NCBI GenBank assembly: GCA_017478205.1
Contig: JAFVDZ010000001.1
Span: forward strand, 1-48,767
Origin: Spirochaetales bacterium
GTDB taxonomy: Bacteria > Spirochaetota > Spirochaetia > Sphaerochaetales > Sphaerochaetaceae
DNA length: 48,767 bases
Reading direction: 5' to 3'
Part shown: piece after piece, positions 16,094 to 25,042 of the stretch
Layout: every line of letters starts with the position of its first letter
Position numbering within the stretch: the stretch's first letter is position 1
Program-made: the position numbers and the translations under genes
The notes under the pieces: generated by a model
Database searches by the model: none
What the model saw: only the letters and a program-made list of their open reading frames with translations
What the model was told of the DNA's origin: nothing

Positions 16094-16579
16094 ATGGCAC
16101 ATCTAAGCGGAGCTGCGGTCGAAATGATCAACAGCATCTGTGAAAAGTACAAGGATGAGACCACTCCACTCATGATGATCCTCAGTGACATCCAGAGACA
16201 GTATGGTTATATTCCTCTTGAAGTGCAGGAGCTCGTCTCCAAGAATACTGGTATCAGTGTTGCTGATATCTATGGTGTTGTTTCGTTCTATTCATTCTTC
16301 TCTCTCAAACCAAAAGGGAAGTACATCATTGGTGTTTGCTTAGGAACTGCATGCTACGTCAAGGGAGCTCAGCAGGTTGTCGACAAGTTCTCTGAAGTCC
16401 TTGGTATCAAGCCAGGTGAGACTACTGAGGATCTCATGTTCACAATCGATGCACTCCGCTGTCTCGGTGCTTGTGGTATCGCTCCAGCTGTTTCAATCAA
16501 TGGAAAGGTATATCCAAAGGTAGCTGTCAGCCAGATTCCTGGAATCATCGAAGATCTTCGCAAGGAGGCTGCAAAATAA
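16094..16579 (+). CDS. hydC: [FeFe]-hydrogenase NuoE-like subunit
   Basis: 161 aa thioredoxin-fold [2Fe-2S] protein of the NuoE/HydC/HndA family. Ligands are visible: Cys82 and Cys87 (CLGTAC), Cys123 and Cys127 (CLGAC). The helical N-terminal part includes YGYIPLEVQELV and the GVVSFYSFF segment usual for NuoE. It passes electrons between the flavin subunit and the catalytic subunit of an NAD-linked hydrogenase. It is the first gene of hydCBA, the order known from Thermotoga. Its TAA overlaps the next ATG by one base (TAATG), so translation is coupled. Confidence 0.93.
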   Translation: MAHLSGAAVEMINSICEKYKDETTPLMMILSDIQRQYGYIPLEVQELVSKNTGISVADIYGVVSFYSFFSLKPKGKYIIGVCLGTACYVKGAQQVVDKFSEVLGIKPGETTEDLMFTIDALRCLGACGIAPAVSINGKVYPKVAVSQIPGIIEDLRKEAAK

Positions 16580-18444
16580 TGATCAAGAATTTTGAAGAGC
16601 TTTCCAGCATCCATCAGGAATATAGTGCACGTCTGGCAGCCAAGTTTACAGGTTCCGATGGCAAGAGAGCCATTGTAGTATGTGGTGGTACAGGCTGTCT
16701 TTCATCCAACTCTGCAGAAATCATTTCCCGCTTTGAAGCGCTCATCAAGAAGCACAAGGTCGGTGACAGAGTTTCCATCAACAAGGTTGGTTGTCTCGGA
16801 TTCTGTTCTCAGGGTCCATTTGTCAAGATCTATCCAGAAGACACTCTCTACAGAATGGTCAGCGTTGACGATGTAGAAGAGATCTTCGAGAAGGATATCC
16901 TCAATGGTGAAATCGTAGATAGACTGCTCTATGTCGACCCACTCTCAGGTGAAAAGGTTGTAAAGCAGGACGATATCACCTTCTATAAGAAGCAGCACAG
17001 AATTGCTCTTGAGCAGTGTGGTGTAATCAACCCAGAAAGCATTGATGAAGCTCTTGGTGCTGGTGCATTCGTAGGCCTCGCAAAGGCTCTCAAGATGGAC
17101 AGACAGGCAATCATCGATGAAATCCTCGCTTCCGGTCTTCGTGGTCGTGGTGGTGCAGGCTTCCCAACTGGCAAGAAGTGGCAGTTTGCTTACAACCAGC
17201 CAGATGGTGAAAAGTATGTAGTCTGTAACGGTGATGAAGGTGACCCAGGTGCATTCATGGATCGCTCCATCCTCGAAGGTAACCCACTTGCTGTAATCGA
17301 AGGCATGATGATCGCAGGCTATGCAATCGGTGCCCAGAATGGCTACTTCTATGTAAGAGCTGAGTATCCAATCGCAATCCATCGTCTCGAGATCGGCATC
17401 AAGCAGGCTGAAGAGCTCGGCTTGATCGGCGATAATATCCTCGGAACCGATTTCTCATTCCATGTTCATATTCGCCCAGGTGCTGGTGCATTCGTCTGTG
17501 GTGAAGAGACTGCTCTCCTTAACTCCATCCAGGGCCAGCGTGGTATGCCACGCCCAAGACCACCATTCCCTGCAGTAAAGGGTCTTTGGGACTGTCCTAC
17601 AATTGTAAATAACGTAGAGACTCTCTCAGTTGTTCCTTATATTCTCAGAAATGGTGCTTCCTCCTTCAACAGTCTCGGTACTGCTGGAAGTAAGGGTACC
17701 AAGGTATTTGCACTTGGCGGCAAGGTAAACAACGTCGGTCTTGTTGAAGTTCCAATGGGTACAACCCTCAGAGAACTCATCTTCGATATCGGTGGAGGTA
17801 TTCCTAACGGCAAGAAGTTCAAGGCAATCCAGACTGGTGGTCCATCAGGTGGTTGTCTCACTGAAAAGGATCTCGATGCAGAAATCGATTTCGATACACT
17901 TGTTGCTAGAGGCTCTATGATGGGCTCTGGTGGTGCAATCGTCATGGACGAAGACAACTGTATGGTCGATATCGCAAAGTTCTACATGGAGTTCATCTGT
18001 GATGAGTCCTGTGGTAAGTGTTCACACTGCCGTATCGGTACCAAGAGAATGATGGAGTATCTCACAAAGATCACCGATGGTAAGGGAACTCTTGAGGATC
18101 TCTCATACCTCGAAGAGCTTGCTGCAACCATCAAGGAAGGTGCTCTCTGTGCTCTCGGTCAGACATCCGCAAACCCAATTCTCTCCACAATGAAGGCATT
18201 CAGAGAGGAGTATATTGCACACGTTGTCGATAAGACCTGTCCTGCACATGTCTGTAAGAATCTCATGCGCTATGAGATCGATCCAGAAAAGTGTAAGAAG
18301 TGTTCTCTCTGTGCTCGCCAGTGTCCAGTTGGTGCTATCACAGGTGAAGTCAGAGTCAAGCCTTTCGTTATCGATCAGAGCAAGTGTATCAAGTGTGGTG
18401 CTTGTATGAGCTCCTGTAAGTTCAAGGCTATCGACAAGAAATAA
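16579..18444 (+). CDS. hydB: [FeFe]-hydrogenase NuoF-like flavoprotein subunit
   Basis: 621 aa. The N-terminal thioredoxin-like [2Fe-2S] domain (GGTGCLSS, VGCLGFCSQG) is followed by the NuoF core that binds FMN and NAD(H) (GRGGAGFPTGKKW, GDEGDPGAF), a [4Fe-4S] site (CGKCSHCRIGTK) and a C-terminal two-cluster ferredoxin (CKKCSLCARQCP, CIKCGACMSSCK). This matches the HydB/HndC layout of electron-bifurcating hydrogenases, where NADH and ferredoxin electrons are combined at this subunit. The frame extends upstream, but ATG 16579, coupled to the hydC stop and preceded by AAGGAGG, is the start. Confidence 0.95.
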   Translation: MIKNFEELSSIHQEYSARLAAKFTGSDGKRAIVVCGGTGCLSSNSAEIISRFEALIKKHKVGDRVSINKVGCLGFCSQGPFVKIYPEDTLYRMVSVDDVEEIFEKDILNGEIVDRLLYVDPLSGEKVVKQDDITFYKKQHRIALEQCGVINPESIDEALGAGAFVGLAKALKMDRQAIIDEILASGLRGRGGAGFPTGKKWQFAYNQPDGEKYVVCNGDEGDPGAFMDRSILEGNPLAVIEGMMIAGYAIGAQNGYFYVRAEYPIAIHRLEIGIKQAEELGLIGDNILGTDFSFHVHIRPGAGAFVCGEETALLNSIQGQRGMPRPRPPFPAVKGLWDCPTIVNNVETLSVVPYILRNGASSFNSLGTAGSKGTKVFALGGKVNNVGLVEVPMGTTLRELIFDIGGGIPNGKKFKAIQTGGPSGGCLTEKDLDAEIDFDTLVARGSMMGSGGAIVMDEDNCMVDIAKFYMEFICDESCGKCSHCRIGTKRMMEYLTKITDGKGTLEDLSYLEELAATIKEGALCALGQTSANPILSTMKAFREEYIAHVVDKTCPAHVCKNLMRYEIDPEKCKKCSLCARQCPVGAITGEVRVKPFVIDQSKCIKCGACMSSCKFKAIDKK

Positions 18445-18458
18445 TAGAGGGTAGGATA

Positions 18459-20228
18459 ATGGCAAAGATAAATATCAGAATCGAAGGAATACCATATCAG
18501 GTAGATGAGGGCCTTACAGTTCTTGAAGCCGCTAGACAGTGCGGATACGAGATTCCATCCCTCTGTAACTATAATCATGGTGAATGTAACCGTGCCTCCT
18601 GTCGTGTCTGTCTCGTAGAGGTAAAGGGCGCAAGAGGTCTCGTTGCATCATGTGTATATCCAGTAAACGAAGGCATGGAGGTCAAGATTGCATCTCCAAT
18701 TGCTTCTCAGGCAAGAAGAACTTCTGTAGAGCTCCTGCTTTCAAACCACTCAATGCAGTGCCAGCAGTGTGACAAGAACGAGAAGTGTGAACTTCTCCAT
18801 GTTGCTCGCCTTACTGGTGCTCGTGAGAATATGTACCTCGGTGAGAAGACTCCTGTCTCGATCGACCGTCTCAACCCATCCATCACAAGAGATACCTCCA
18901 AGTGTATTCTCTGTGGCCGCTGTGTAGCTCGCTGTGCTAACGCTCATGGAAACGGTATCCTCGGTTTCGAGAATAGAGGCTTCAATACAATTGTTGGTCC
19001 TGCAGAGAACAGAAACTTCAATGATTCCCCATGTATCATGTGTGGCCAGTGTGTTTCTGTATGTCCTGTAGGTGCTCTCATGGAAAAGAGTGAAATCGAT
19101 AAGGTCGACGAAGCATTCCGCCAGGGCAAGTACGTTGTTGTACAGACAGCTCCAGCTGTCAGAGCAGCTCTTGGTGAGGAGTTCGGCATGAAGATCGGTA
19201 CTCCTGTAACCGGAAAGATGGTTGCAGCACTCAGAAGACTTGGATTTCACAAGATCTTCGATACCAACTTCGGTGCAGACCTCACAATCATGGAAGAGGC
19301 ACACGAGCTTCTCGACCGCCTCAACCACCCAGGTTCAGTACTTCCAATGATCACATCCTGTTCTCCAGGCTGGGTCAACTATGCTGAGTACTACTATAGT
19401 GATCTTCTTCCACACCTTTCTTCCTGTAAGTCTCCTCATGAGATGGAAGGTGCAATCCTCAAGCACTACTATGCTCACAAGGTTGGTATCAAGCCAGAGG
19501 ATATGTTCGTAGTATCCATCATGCCTTGTACAGCAAAGAAGTTCGAGAAGGAAAGACCACAGAATGTAACAGATGGTCTCAAGGACGTCGATGCAGTTCT
19601 CACAACCAGAGAGCTTGGCAAGATGATCAAGAGAGCTGGTATCAATTTCATCAAGCTCAACGATGAAGAGTTCGATGAGGATATCGTAGGACAGTATACT
19701 GGTGCAGGTGTAATCTTCGGTGTCACCGGTGGTGTTATGGAAGCAGCTCTCAGAACAGCTTACTTCTCACTCACAGGTGAAGAGTATGGCATGATCAACT
19801 TCACACAGGTCAGAGGCTTCGATGGTATCAAGGAAGCATCCTTGAATATCAATGGTACCATTCTCAACATCGCAGTTGCTCACGGTATGAAGAATGCAAA
19901 GGTCCTGCTTGATGATATCAGAGCTGGAAAGTCCAAGTATCACTTCATCGAGATCATGGGCTGCCCAGGTGGCTGTGTAAACGGTGGTGGTCAGCCATAT
20001 GTTAGAGAATGCTTCCTTCCAAATGAGGATATCGATATCGTCGATACCTACAAGCAGAAGAGAGCAAATGCACTCTATAGCGAGGATGAGAGAAAGAGAA
20101 TCAGACAGTCTCACAACAATCCTCAGATCAAGGCACTCTATTTTGATTTCCTTGGTAATCCTAACTCACACAAGGCACACCATCTTTTGCACACCTCATA
20201 CGAGGCAAAAGAGCCTTTCAACGACTGA
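18459..20228 (+). CDS. hydA: [FeFe]-hydrogenase catalytic subunit
   Basis: 589 aa. N-terminal [2Fe-2S] domain (CNYNHGEC, ASCRVC), His/Cys-ligated cluster (QCQQCDKNEKC), two [4Fe-4S] motifs (CILCGRCVARC, CIMCGQCVSVCP), then the H-cluster domain with L1 TSCSPGW, L2 MPCTAKKFE and L3 EIMGCPGGCVNGGGQP, ending in the small-subunit-like tail. It catalyses reversible proton reduction; with HydB and HydC it should reoxidise NADH plus ferredoxin to H2. L1 has Ser where many enzymes have a second Cys (TSCCP); I believe TSCSP occurs in NAD-linked relatives. Maturation genes hydEFG are not in this window. Confidence 0.95.
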   Translation: MAKINIRIEGIPYQVDEGLTVLEAARQCGYEIPSLCNYNHGECNRASCRVCLVEVKGARGLVASCVYPVNEGMEVKIASPIASQARRTSVELLLSNHSMQCQQCDKNEKCELLHVARLTGARENMYLGEKTPVSIDRLNPSITRDTSKCILCGRCVARCANAHGNGILGFENRGFNTIVGPAENRNFNDSPCIMCGQCVSVCPVGALMEKSEIDKVDEAFRQGKYVVVQTAPAVRAALGEEFGMKIGTPVTGKMVAALRRLGFHKIFDTNFGADLTIMEEAHELLDRLNHPGSVLPMITSCSPGWVNYAEYYYSDLLPHLSSCKSPHEMEGAILKHYYAHKVGIKPEDMFVVSIMPCTAKKFEKERPQNVTDGLKDVDAVLTTRELGKMIKRAGINFIKLNDEEFDEDIVGQYTGAGVIFGVTGGVMEAALRTAYFSLTGEEYGMINFTQVRGFDGIKEASLNINGTILNIAVAHGMKNAKVLLDDIRAGKSKYHFIEIMGCPGGCVNGGGQPYVRECFLPNEDIDIVDTYKQKRANALYSEDERKRIRQSHNNPQIKALYFDFLGNPNSHKAHHLLHTSYEAKEPFND

Positions 20229-20235
20229 TAAATAT

Positions 20236-20267
20236 GGGGAGAGGGTAAAACCTCTCCTCTTTTCTTA
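20236..20267 (+). terminator. Terminator after hydCBA
   Basis: GGAGAGG, 6-nt loop, CCTCTCC at 20238-20257 (extendable by two pairs), followed by TCTTTTCTT. Confidence 0.9.
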
Positions 20268-20286
20268 TCTTGCCCGGATCGATTTG

Positions 20287-20315
20287 TTGACAAGTCGCAT
20301 GCCGGGTTTTATTGT
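20287..20315 (+). promoter_or_regulatory. Promoter of gshA
   Basis: Perfect -35 TTGACA (20287-20292), a 17-bp spacer and TATTGT (20310-20315), 24 bp before the ATG. Confidence 0.7.
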
Positions 20316-20339
20316 TTTACAAAGGCTTTGGGGAATAAT

Positions 20340-21614
20340 ATGTTGCACATCTGGAATACTTCAGTCAGAAATCTTCTCTTGAAAGGTAATTTTGGTCTTG
20401 AAAAGGAAAGCCTCAGGATCAAAAGTGATGGCTCTATGGCACATACTCCAGATCCCTTTACAGGAAATAGGAATATAGTAAGGGATTTCTGCGAAAACCA
20501 GACTGAGATAAACACAGATATCGAAAACTCTCCCGAAGCTGTCGTCTCGGCACTCTATGAATTTACAAAAGAGATACAGAGAAGAATAGCAAAGGATGAT
20601 GAGCTGCTTTGGCCCTTTTCGAACCCCGCCTTCATCAAGGATGAAAATGATATCCCTATCGCTGTGTTCGATGAGGAGCACAGAAGCAGTACCATTTACC
20701 GAAACTCCCTTTCTGATCGATATGGTCGATACAAGATGACACTATCTGGCATCCACGTGAACTTTTCCTTTGCAGATGAGCTTCTTGAAGAAGATTTCAA
20801 GCTTTCATCCTTCAAGGATTTTCGCTCCTATAAGGATGAACTTTATCTAGATCTTGCGGCAAAGCTTTCTATCTATGGCTGGATCATTACAGTATTGACT
20901 GCAGCAAGTCCAGTCCTGGACTCTAGTTACTTTGAAAAGGGTGTGAAGGGAAAGACTACATTCTGTGGCATGGCAAGTGTAAGATGCAGTGAGCTTGGAT
21001 ACTGGAACTACTTCACGCCAATCTTTGATTTCTCTTCCATTGAAAATTATGCTGACAGCATCCAGAAATATGTTGACCAGGGCCTTCTCAAGGCTCCATC
21101 TGAACTGTATTTCCCGATAAGGCTGAAGCCTGTTGGTGAAAACACTCTGGAAAACTTCAAAAATGGTATCAGTCACATTGAATTGAGGATGGTAGACCTG
21201 AATCCACTCTTCAAGGAGGGGATAAACATAGATGATCTTAGATTCATCCAGCTTCTCCTTATCTATCTTGTATCGAAACCGAAGCTGGATCTGAGTGTGA
21301 GAGAGCAGGTACAGGCCGAACAGAACTTCAAGAGTGCAGCCCACTATGATCTCAAGACTGTGAAGTTGATCACACCAGAAGGGAATGTCCGTTCAATTGT
21401 CGTTGCTGCCTTGGAGCTCATAAGAGAGATGAAGGAGTATTTCTCGATCTTCTCTGGTGAAGTGATGAGGGTGCTTGAATTCGAAGAAGAGAAGCTCATC
21501 GACCCTGAAAAGCGCTATGCGTGGATAATAAGAAGAGAGTATGGTGATGCTTTTCTTTCAAAGGGGCTTGAAACGAGTCGCTCTTATCAACTTGAAGCCT
21601 TGAAAAATTGTTAA
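20340..21614 (+). CDS. gshA: Glutamate-cysteine ligase
   Basis: 424 aa. ATP-dependent ligase making gamma-glutamylcysteine, the first step of glutathione synthesis. Recognised by NFGLEKESLRI near the N-terminus, CENQTEINTDIENS (substrate/Mg binding) and the HVNFSF strand. It is shorter than E. coli GshA (518 aa) and carries no ATP-grasp domain, so it is not a GshAB fusion; no gshB is in the window, so it may supply gamma-glutamylcysteine alone. ATG 20340 with GGGG upstream is preferred to a TTG four codons earlier. In an obligate anaerobe this would serve thiol defence against oxygen exposure. Confidence 0.85.
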   Translation: MLHIWNTSVRNLLLKGNFGLEKESLRIKSDGSMAHTPDPFTGNRNIVRDFCENQTEINTDIENSPEAVVSALYEFTKEIQRRIAKDDELLWPFSNPAFIKDENDIPIAVFDEEHRSSTIYRNSLSDRYGRYKMTLSGIHVNFSFADELLEEDFKLSSFKDFRSYKDELYLDLAAKLSIYGWIITVLTAASPVLDSSYFEKGVKGKTTFCGMASVRCSELGYWNYFTPIFDFSSIENYADSIQKYVDQGLLKAPSELYFPIRLKPVGENTLENFKNGISHIELRMVDLNPLFKEGINIDDLRFIQLLLIYLVSKPKLDLSVREQVQAEQNFKSAAHYDLKTVKLITPEGNVRSIVVAALELIREMKEYFSIFSGEVMRVLEFEEEKLIDPEKRYAWIIRREYGDAFLSKGLETSRSYQLEALKNC

Positions 21615-21659
21615 AAAACATAATTCAACCTTATATAGTTTGTAGGATATACTATTTTC

Positions 21660-22616
21660 ATGGAAATCAAACAGATAATGTATATCCTCACTCTGGCGGA
21701 TGAAGGGAATATGATAAGGGCTGCAGAGAAATTGAATATCTCGCAGCCTGCTCTGAGCCAGACATTGAGGCAGATACAAGAGGAGCTGGGTCTTAGACTA
21801 TTCGTAAAGATTGGAAGAAGCCTCGAGCTTACTGAGGATGGACGCTTTTTCTATGTGAAGGGAAATGAATTGGTCGAGAAGGCTGAGGAGTTTTACTACC
21901 TGATGGATAGGAGAAGGAACCAGAACCAGACCCATTTGAGATACTATACTGAATTCATGAATGGAACAGATGAGACGATAAAGATCTTCCAGCACTTTTT
22001 CCCAGACATCTCATTTGAGCGTAGCTATTGCTCATCCTGGCAAGCCCAGAGAAAGTTAAAATATGGAGAGCTAGATTTAATGCTCTCCTTGAACCACATC
22101 GAGGACCCAGATAAGGATTTGATGTCAGAAAAGCTACTCGAAGAGAGCATATATGCTATCGTCAACAATAAAAACCAATATTCTAATGACAAGGTGATAC
22201 CAGTTGCATTGCTCGATGGAGAGACGCTTGTGCTCCATCCAAATACAGAGGCGCTTGTAGAATATTTCACCTCTATCTTTACCAAGGCAGGTGCCCATAT
22301 TGGGAATATCTATGAAACTCACGAACCCTATGAATATCTTGAAGAGAATGGAGGCTTCTTGTTCCTTCCAGAAAGTACATATAAGAGCTTTGTAAGGAGT
22401 AAAAAACTTGGAAACCTAGTGGGACTCAAGCTTCAAGATTCCTTCTGCAAGAAGAAGTTATATCTCACATATCGAGAGAGTTCTGAGAAGGATACTTTGC
22501 CACATGCCTTCTTCTCTTTCCTGAGGTCTTACTACAGGCTATGTGCAAAAGAAAGCCTCCTTCCTGACATAGACCGCTTTACACCTGAAGATGGCTGCAT
22601 TTTGAAACTGAAATAA
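21660..22616 (+). CDS. LysR-family transcriptional regulator
   Basis: 318 aa. The N-terminal winged helix is clear (ADEGNMIRAAEKLNISQPALSQTLRQIQEELGLRLF), followed by a periplasmic-binding-protein-like effector domain. It starts 45 nt after gshA on the same strand. The ATG has no ribosome binding site; TATACT (21648-21653) ends 6 nt before it, so the transcript is probably leaderless and separate from gshA. LysR proteins often control adjacent genes; candidates are gshA upstream or the decayed glycosidase downstream. The effector is unknown. Confidence 0.9.
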   Translation: MEIKQIMYILTLADEGNMIRAAEKLNISQPALSQTLRQIQEELGLRLFVKIGRSLELTEDGRFFYVKGNELVEKAEEFYYLMDRRRNQNQTHLRYYTEFMNGTDETIKIFQHFFPDISFERSYCSSWQAQRKLKYGELDLMLSLNHIEDPDKDLMSEKLLEESIYAIVNNKNQYSNDKVIPVALLDGETLVLHPNTEALVEYFTSIFTKAGAHIGNIYETHEPYEYLEENGGFLFLPESTYKSFVRSKKLGNLVGLKLQDSFCKKKLYLTYRESSEKDTLPHAFFSFLRSYYRLCAKESLLPDIDRFTPEDGCILKLK

Positions 22617-22643
22617 AGGAAAAGATATGAAAGAGACCAGGAT

Positions 22644-23320
22644 TTGATGCCTCTTGTTAGAAAGGAAGCGTCCAAGGATGAAAACCTTACAGATCACACA
22701 GAGATTGCAAAGAAGAGGATAGAAGGTGAGAAGTGGTTTTATAATGATCTCCTTATCGCATACAGCTTCCTTGAACGCTTTAATGCACTAGGAGCTGCTG
22801 GAGATAGGCACCTTGCTGAATTTGTCCCATGGTTCTTGACAAGTGATGAGGTTCTAAACAGTTATGGTGTTGTAAGAACACCTTACTCCTGGAGGCTGAA
22901 TACTGCAGAAGCAAAGAAGGCAAAGACATTTACTGATGAAGAGCTTGTTGCATCACCAAGTGGAGAAGGGGGTGTCGATATAATGATGGCACTTCTTGGA
23001 GAAAAACCACTTCTAACTAATATGAATAGGCCTAATGAGGGCCAGATTGCATATCTTCCTAAGGGTAGGATTGTAGAAAGTCTAGGGTACATCACTCAGG
23101 ATTCTGTCCTCCCTGTCATCTCTGAAGATCCACCACTTGTTATTCAGAACCTTGTAAGAAGGATTTCAGATGAGCGGAGATAGCACTTCAGGCTATATTT
23201 GAAGGTGATGATGACAAGCATTTCGAAGCCTTCCTCATGGATCCTCTGATGAATCTTCCCATTTCAAAGGCAAGAGAGTTGTTTGATAGGATGTGCCGCG
23301 AAGGAAAGCTCGTATATTGA
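22644..23320 (+). pseudogene. Decayed GH4 glycosidase (C-terminal half)
   Basis: Frame 1 (22644-23183) encodes the C-terminal part of a glycoside hydrolase family 4 enzyme: GAAGDRHLAEFVPWFLT, GVVRTPYSWR and GQIAYLPKGRIVES are typical. The last part (ALQAIFEGDDDKHFEAFLMDP) continues in another frame from 23183 to the TGA at 23318-23320, so there is a frameshift near 23175-23185. The N-terminal NAD-binding half, about 200 residues, is missing; a short ATG frame at 22627 dies after six codons. GH4 enzymes need NAD+ and Mn2+, so the remnant cannot work. It signals loss of an alpha-glycoside utilisation gene. Confidence 0.8.
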
Positions 23321-23962
23321 TCACTTCAGATTCTGTATCAGAGTTCTAAAATCGCCTTTGACACGGAATGATTCAAGGCACTTCTTTCTTGTCAGCTTTC
23401 TAATCACTTCAGAAGCCTTGCTGTAATAGGGTAATGCTGTGTCTGGAAAGTGGATTATAGCTTCAGAAAAAGTCCAGGCTGCACCCATATTAAGTAGGTA
23501 GTGGTCTGTTTTGATCTTTACCAGCTTAGAGAGAATGGCATCGATATTCTCCGCCTTCAAAAAGCGTGCTTTGAGTGTTACGAGGCCAAGGCGAACACTC
23601 ATTTCATCCTCTCTGTCACAAAGAGAAAGGAAATATTCATAATAAAGTTGTTCTTCTTTCTTACTGAATTTCAGTGAGGAAGCGAATGTGTCCGTAACGG
23701 ACCATGAAACAAGATAATCAGTGAGGCTTTCGAACTCTATCTTACGCTCCTGAAAGCATTTATTGTCCGATGCAATAATTATTGCCAGAAGCAGAATATC
23801 TTCAATGTAGACTATCTCGATCTCTTCCTTCTTGATCCTTTTTGCAAGTTTTCTGAGCTCAGGGATCGAAGCTCCTGAGCTTTTATACTTGGAAGAAGGA
23901 TTGAGTTTATCAAAGAAGGCTGCTTTCTTGCTGTCAAATGGGATGTAATCAGTAACCGACAT
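23321..23962 (-). CDS. DNA alkylation repair protein, AlkD-like
   Basis: 213 aa HEAT-repeat-type DNA glycosylase family. Conserved features are seen: YLVSWSVTDTFASSLK (the WxxxD pair that cradles the alkylated base and backbone) and LNMGAAWTFSEAIIHFP. AlkD-type enzymes excise bulky or positively charged N3/N7-alkylpurines without flipping the base. AGGAGA 8 nt upstream supports the ATG. It is convergent with the GH4 remnant; the two stops abut. Several HEAT-like proteins in this family lack glycosylase activity, so the substrate remains to be shown. Confidence 0.85.
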   Translation of the reverse strand: MSVTDYIPFDSKKAAFFDKLNPSSKYKSSGASIPELRKLAKRIKKEEIEIVYIEDILLLAIIIASDNKCFQERKIEFESLTDYLVSWSVTDTFASSLKFSKKEEQLYYEYFLSLCDREDEMSVRLGLVTLKARFLKAENIDAILSKLVKIKTDHYLLNMGAAWTFSEAIIHFPDTALPYYSKASEVIRKLTRKKCLESFRVKGDFRTLIQNLK

Positions 23963-24056
23963 CTTCTCCTACCAATATCACCGTATAGCGATTTTCCTTT
24001 ACTCTTGAAAGAATTGAGAACTTATCAAATAAATTGTTCCACAGAAATAAGTGTAA

Positions 24057-24386
24057 TCTCAAGTATCACCACATTCGAGCAGAAAAGAATGGTTTATCCA
24101 AAAACCAGATGGTCATTCATACTTCATAAAGGCTTCTGTGATGAAATTTATGAACATACAACTGAATATGCGACTTTTCCAGGATTTTGTGAATAACTCC
24201 CATCTATACAGAAATTGCGGATGGACGCCTTCTGAATTATCTGCATATAAATTGGAAGATGAAAGCGAATCAGAAAAATATACTTGAACTGGGCCAGGAA
24301 TTAGAAAAGCTATAGAACAAGGAGAAATTTCCCTTGAAGAGCTAAAGTCTGTGGCCCAAAAAAATGGAATCGAGATCAAATATTAG
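24057..24386 (+). pseudogene. Gene remnant with in-frame stop, SEC-C-like segment
   Basis: One frame stays open from 24057 to a TGA at 24285-24287 and resumes in the same frame to TAG 24384-24386. The predicted peptide includes FVNNSHLYRNCGWTPSELS, which resembles the conserved NN..W.N.G.TP.EL motif I associate with SEC-C-containing hypothetical proteins, then EISLEELKSVAQKNGIEI. There is no start codon or ribosome binding site at the 5' end. The remainder of 23963-24475 holds no gene. It is best read as a decayed gene; recoding of the TGA is a remote alternative. Confidence 0.45.
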
Positions 24387-24475
24387 AAAAAAGAGAGGAA
24401 GCGCTTTAGTTCTATAAACTGAGAACACTGTCTTTTATCTCAGCTTTAGTGAAAACTTGCATTCTCTCTCTTTCT

Positions 24476-25042
24476 CTACATTTTAAATATTGCACCAGCG
24501 ATGGCAGAAATAATAACAAAGACGATAGGGTGTAGTTTTTTTGTGAAAGGGCACCACCTAGTCATATAAAGTATTATTACACCAAGAATTAGAACCTTCA
24601 TGTTGATTCTGTCAAGGTAGGAACCCATCCCTTCCTTGAAGTAGCTCATCAAGATCAAGGAGATGCCTGCTGAAGCGATGAGGGCTGTCGATGCAGGTCT
24701 TAATCCTGAGAAAGCATTCTGCACCAACTTGTTTGATTTGAACTTCTCAAGAGCCTTTGCGATCAAGATGATTACTATTATCGATGGTGTGATGAGGCCA
24801 AGTGTTGCAATTACAGCTCCCAAGATGCCATGTGAGCAGTAGCCTACATAGGTTGCCATGTTTATGCCAATTGGCCCCGGTGTAGATTCAGAGACAGCGA
24901 CCATATCACCAAGCTGTGACATCGTGAACCAGCCAGTTTGCTCACCAAGAGTCTTTAGAAATGGAAGGGTTGCAAGGCCACCACCTACAGCAAACAGTCC
25001 TATCTTGAAGAACTCAAGATAAAGTTGAAGGAAAATGCTCAT
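24476..25042 (-). CDS. chrA: Chromate transporter subunit (short ChrA, second half)
   Basis: 188 aa, about six membrane helices. CHR-family motifs are present: FKIGLFAVGGGLATLPFL near the N-terminus and VAVSESTPGPIGINMATYVG. It is one half of a two-gene short-chain CHR system; the partner overlaps it by 4 nt upstream. The frame runs further 5' into the partner gene in a different reading frame, but ATG 25042 is where homology begins. Short CHR pairs export chromate or related oxyanions as heterodimers of antiparallel subunits; in anaerobes the physiological anion is uncertain. Confidence 0.9.
   Translation of the reverse strand: MSIFLQLYLEFFKIGLFAVGGGLATLPFLKTLGEQTGWFTMSQLGDMVAVSESTPGPIGINMATYVGYCSHGILGAVIATLGLITPSIIVIILIAKALEKFKSNKLVQNAFSGLRPASTALIASAGISLILMSYFKEGMGSYLDRINMKVLILGVIILYMTRWCPFTKKLHPIVFVIISAIAGAIFKM

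Noticed and set aside
24285-24287. TGA as a selenocysteine codon
   Set aside because: The frame lacks a start and ribosome binding site and shows other signs of decay; a plain stop in a remnant is simpler. No in-frame TGA occurs in the hydrogenase or molybdenum hydroxylase genes.
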